Shown one piece after another: positions 14,543-14,946 of a stretch of 14,946 nt of DNA. The stretch is from DATLAN01 sp035527455. Lineage in GTDB: Bacteria; Planctomycetota; Planctomycetia; Pirellulales; Thermoguttaceae. A program made the translations under genes and the position numbers. The number at the start of each line of letters is the position of its first letter. The first letter of the stretch is position 1. The DNA lies in the NCBI GenBank assembly GCA_035527455.1, contig DATLAN010000119.1, positions 1 to 14,946 of the forward strand, written 5' to 3'. Below the pieces are notes generated by a model that was given only the letters and a program-made list of their open reading frames with translations, had not been told where the DNA came from and did not search any database.

Positions 14543-14596
14543 GTAGCCGTCTCGCTCCGCGAGACGAGGCTACATCTCGCGGAGCGAGATGGCTAC
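14543..14596. repeat. REP-like inverted pair, family D (GTAGCC-TCTCGC)
   Basis: Left hairpin GTCTCGC-TCC-GCGAGAC (14549-14565) after GTAGCC at 14543. Right hairpin ATCTCGC-GGA-GCGAGAT (14574-14590) before GGCTAC ending at 14596. The closing pair is G-C in the left stem and A-T in the right, a compensated change. A further GGCTAC (14568-14573) follows the left stem. It sits between the beta-helix gene start and the next gene's stop at 14621. Confidence 0.87.
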
Positions 14597-14620
14597 TATA
14601 CGATCACTTCTCGGTCCCGC

Positions 14621-14946
14621 TCAACCGTGCCACGGCCGCTGGCGTTCGAGCTTGCCGCCGAGCAGGTCCAGCGCGATATTGGCGTCCTCGACGACCTGGA
14701 AGTCGTACATCCCCACGCAGATGAAATCGGCCCCGCCTTCGAAGGCGTACTGGAAGCCGACCTTCGGATGGATGGCCCCGGCGCCGAGGACCTTGAAGGC
14801 GATCCACGGCTGCGGCAGATCCTTCATGAAGGCGATCGTTTCCTCCGGCTCTTCGCACCAGATGTTGTCGTTCTGCTCGGGATGCTTCGCCGACCAGTAG
14901 TCGCCGTGGTGCAGCGTCTTCATCCAGAAGTCCGGCTCGAAGCCCT
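14621..14946 (-). CDS. C-terminal part of a planctomycete-type probable TIM-barrel protein (cut by window edge)
   Basis: The reading frame is open through the right edge (GFEPDFW precedes the first internal Met at 14921-14923), so the true start lies outside and about 107 C-terminal residues are visible. Readable phrases include KTLHHGDYWSAKHPEQ, ETIAFMKDLPQPWIAFKVLG, AGAIHPKVGFQYAFEGGADF, ICVGMYDFQVVEDANIAL and a short tail. The strand-loop pattern (WIAFKVLGAGA, then FEGGADFICVGM) is what the last strands of a TIM barrel look like. I recall the FICVGM-DFQ-VED phrase from uncharacterised planctomycete proteins, but no enzyme name can be supported. No signal peptide can be judged because the N-terminus is absent. 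It is co-oriented with the beta-helix gene and separated from it by a repeat pair. Confidence 0.8.
   Translation of the reverse strand, partial: GFEPDFWMKTLHHGDYWSAKHPEQNDNIWCEEPEETIAFMKDLPQPWIAFKVLGAGAIHPKVGFQYAFEGGADFICVGMYDFQVVEDANIALDLLGGKLERQRPWHG

Noticed and set aside
12943..14724. Long plus-strand open frame opposite the beta-helix gene
   Set aside because: Antisense shadow; the minus strand has a signal peptide, ribosome binding site and beta-helix repeats. The frame also runs through a REP pair.

Overview
The window looks like a piece of a Planctomycetota chromosome, most likely Pirellulales. This rests on the GC-rich coding bias, the mix of genes (SMP-30-like lactonase, secreted GH2 and GH141-like carbohydrate enzymes, TPR lipoprotein with an LPGC lipobox, lone secretin-like protein, short SppA, degenerate xylose-isomerase-like barrel) and the very abundant extragenic repeats. 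No rRNA, tRNA, CRISPR array, transposase or phage gene was seen. The taxonomic call is an inference from gene families and style, not from a marker gene.

Layout. 1-474 (-): N-terminal part of an SMP-30/gluconolactonase-like protein, cut by the left edge. 578-1552 (-): unknown protein with a restriction-endonuclease-like N-terminus and a TTG start. 1693-2352 (-): iron-sulfur flavoprotein. 2487-3950 (-): HD-domain phosphohydrolase of the dNTPase/SAMHD1 type. 4127-7399 (-): secreted LacZ-type GH2 beta-galactosidase. 7400-8060: gene-free repeat cluster. 8061-9218 (-): small secretin-domain protein. 9415-10518 (-): SppA membrane peptidase. 10519-10876: divergent intergenic region with a chain of predicted stem-loops. 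10877-11626 and 11678-12517 (+): xylose-isomerase-like barrel protein and TPR lipoprotein, probably one operon. 12616-14514 (-): secreted parallel beta-helix protein resembling GH141. 14621-14946 (-): C-terminal end of a probable barrel protein, cut by the right edge.

The genes do not form one pathway. Three exported or sugar-related products (GH2, beta-helix/GH141-like, SMP-30-like) fit a polysaccharide-degrading lifestyle. SppA, the secretin-like protein and the lipoprotein are envelope functions. The nuclease-like, flavoprotein and HD genes are co-oriented but separated by repeats.

The most striking content is between the genes. Almost every gap holds a short palindromic element, usually as an inverted pair, that begins with GTAG on one strand (hence ends CTAC on the other). 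At least six unrelated stem sequences share this GTAG foot. That is the architecture of REP/BIME elements mobilised by REP-associated tyrosine transposases (RAYTs). Differences between paired arms fall in loops or are compensated in stems. Other gaps hold G-rich arrays directly upstream of start codons, a two-copy 76-bp direct repeat containing two hairpins, and an ACGAAA-rich inverted repeat. I see no RAYT gene here, so mobilisation would have to act in trans.
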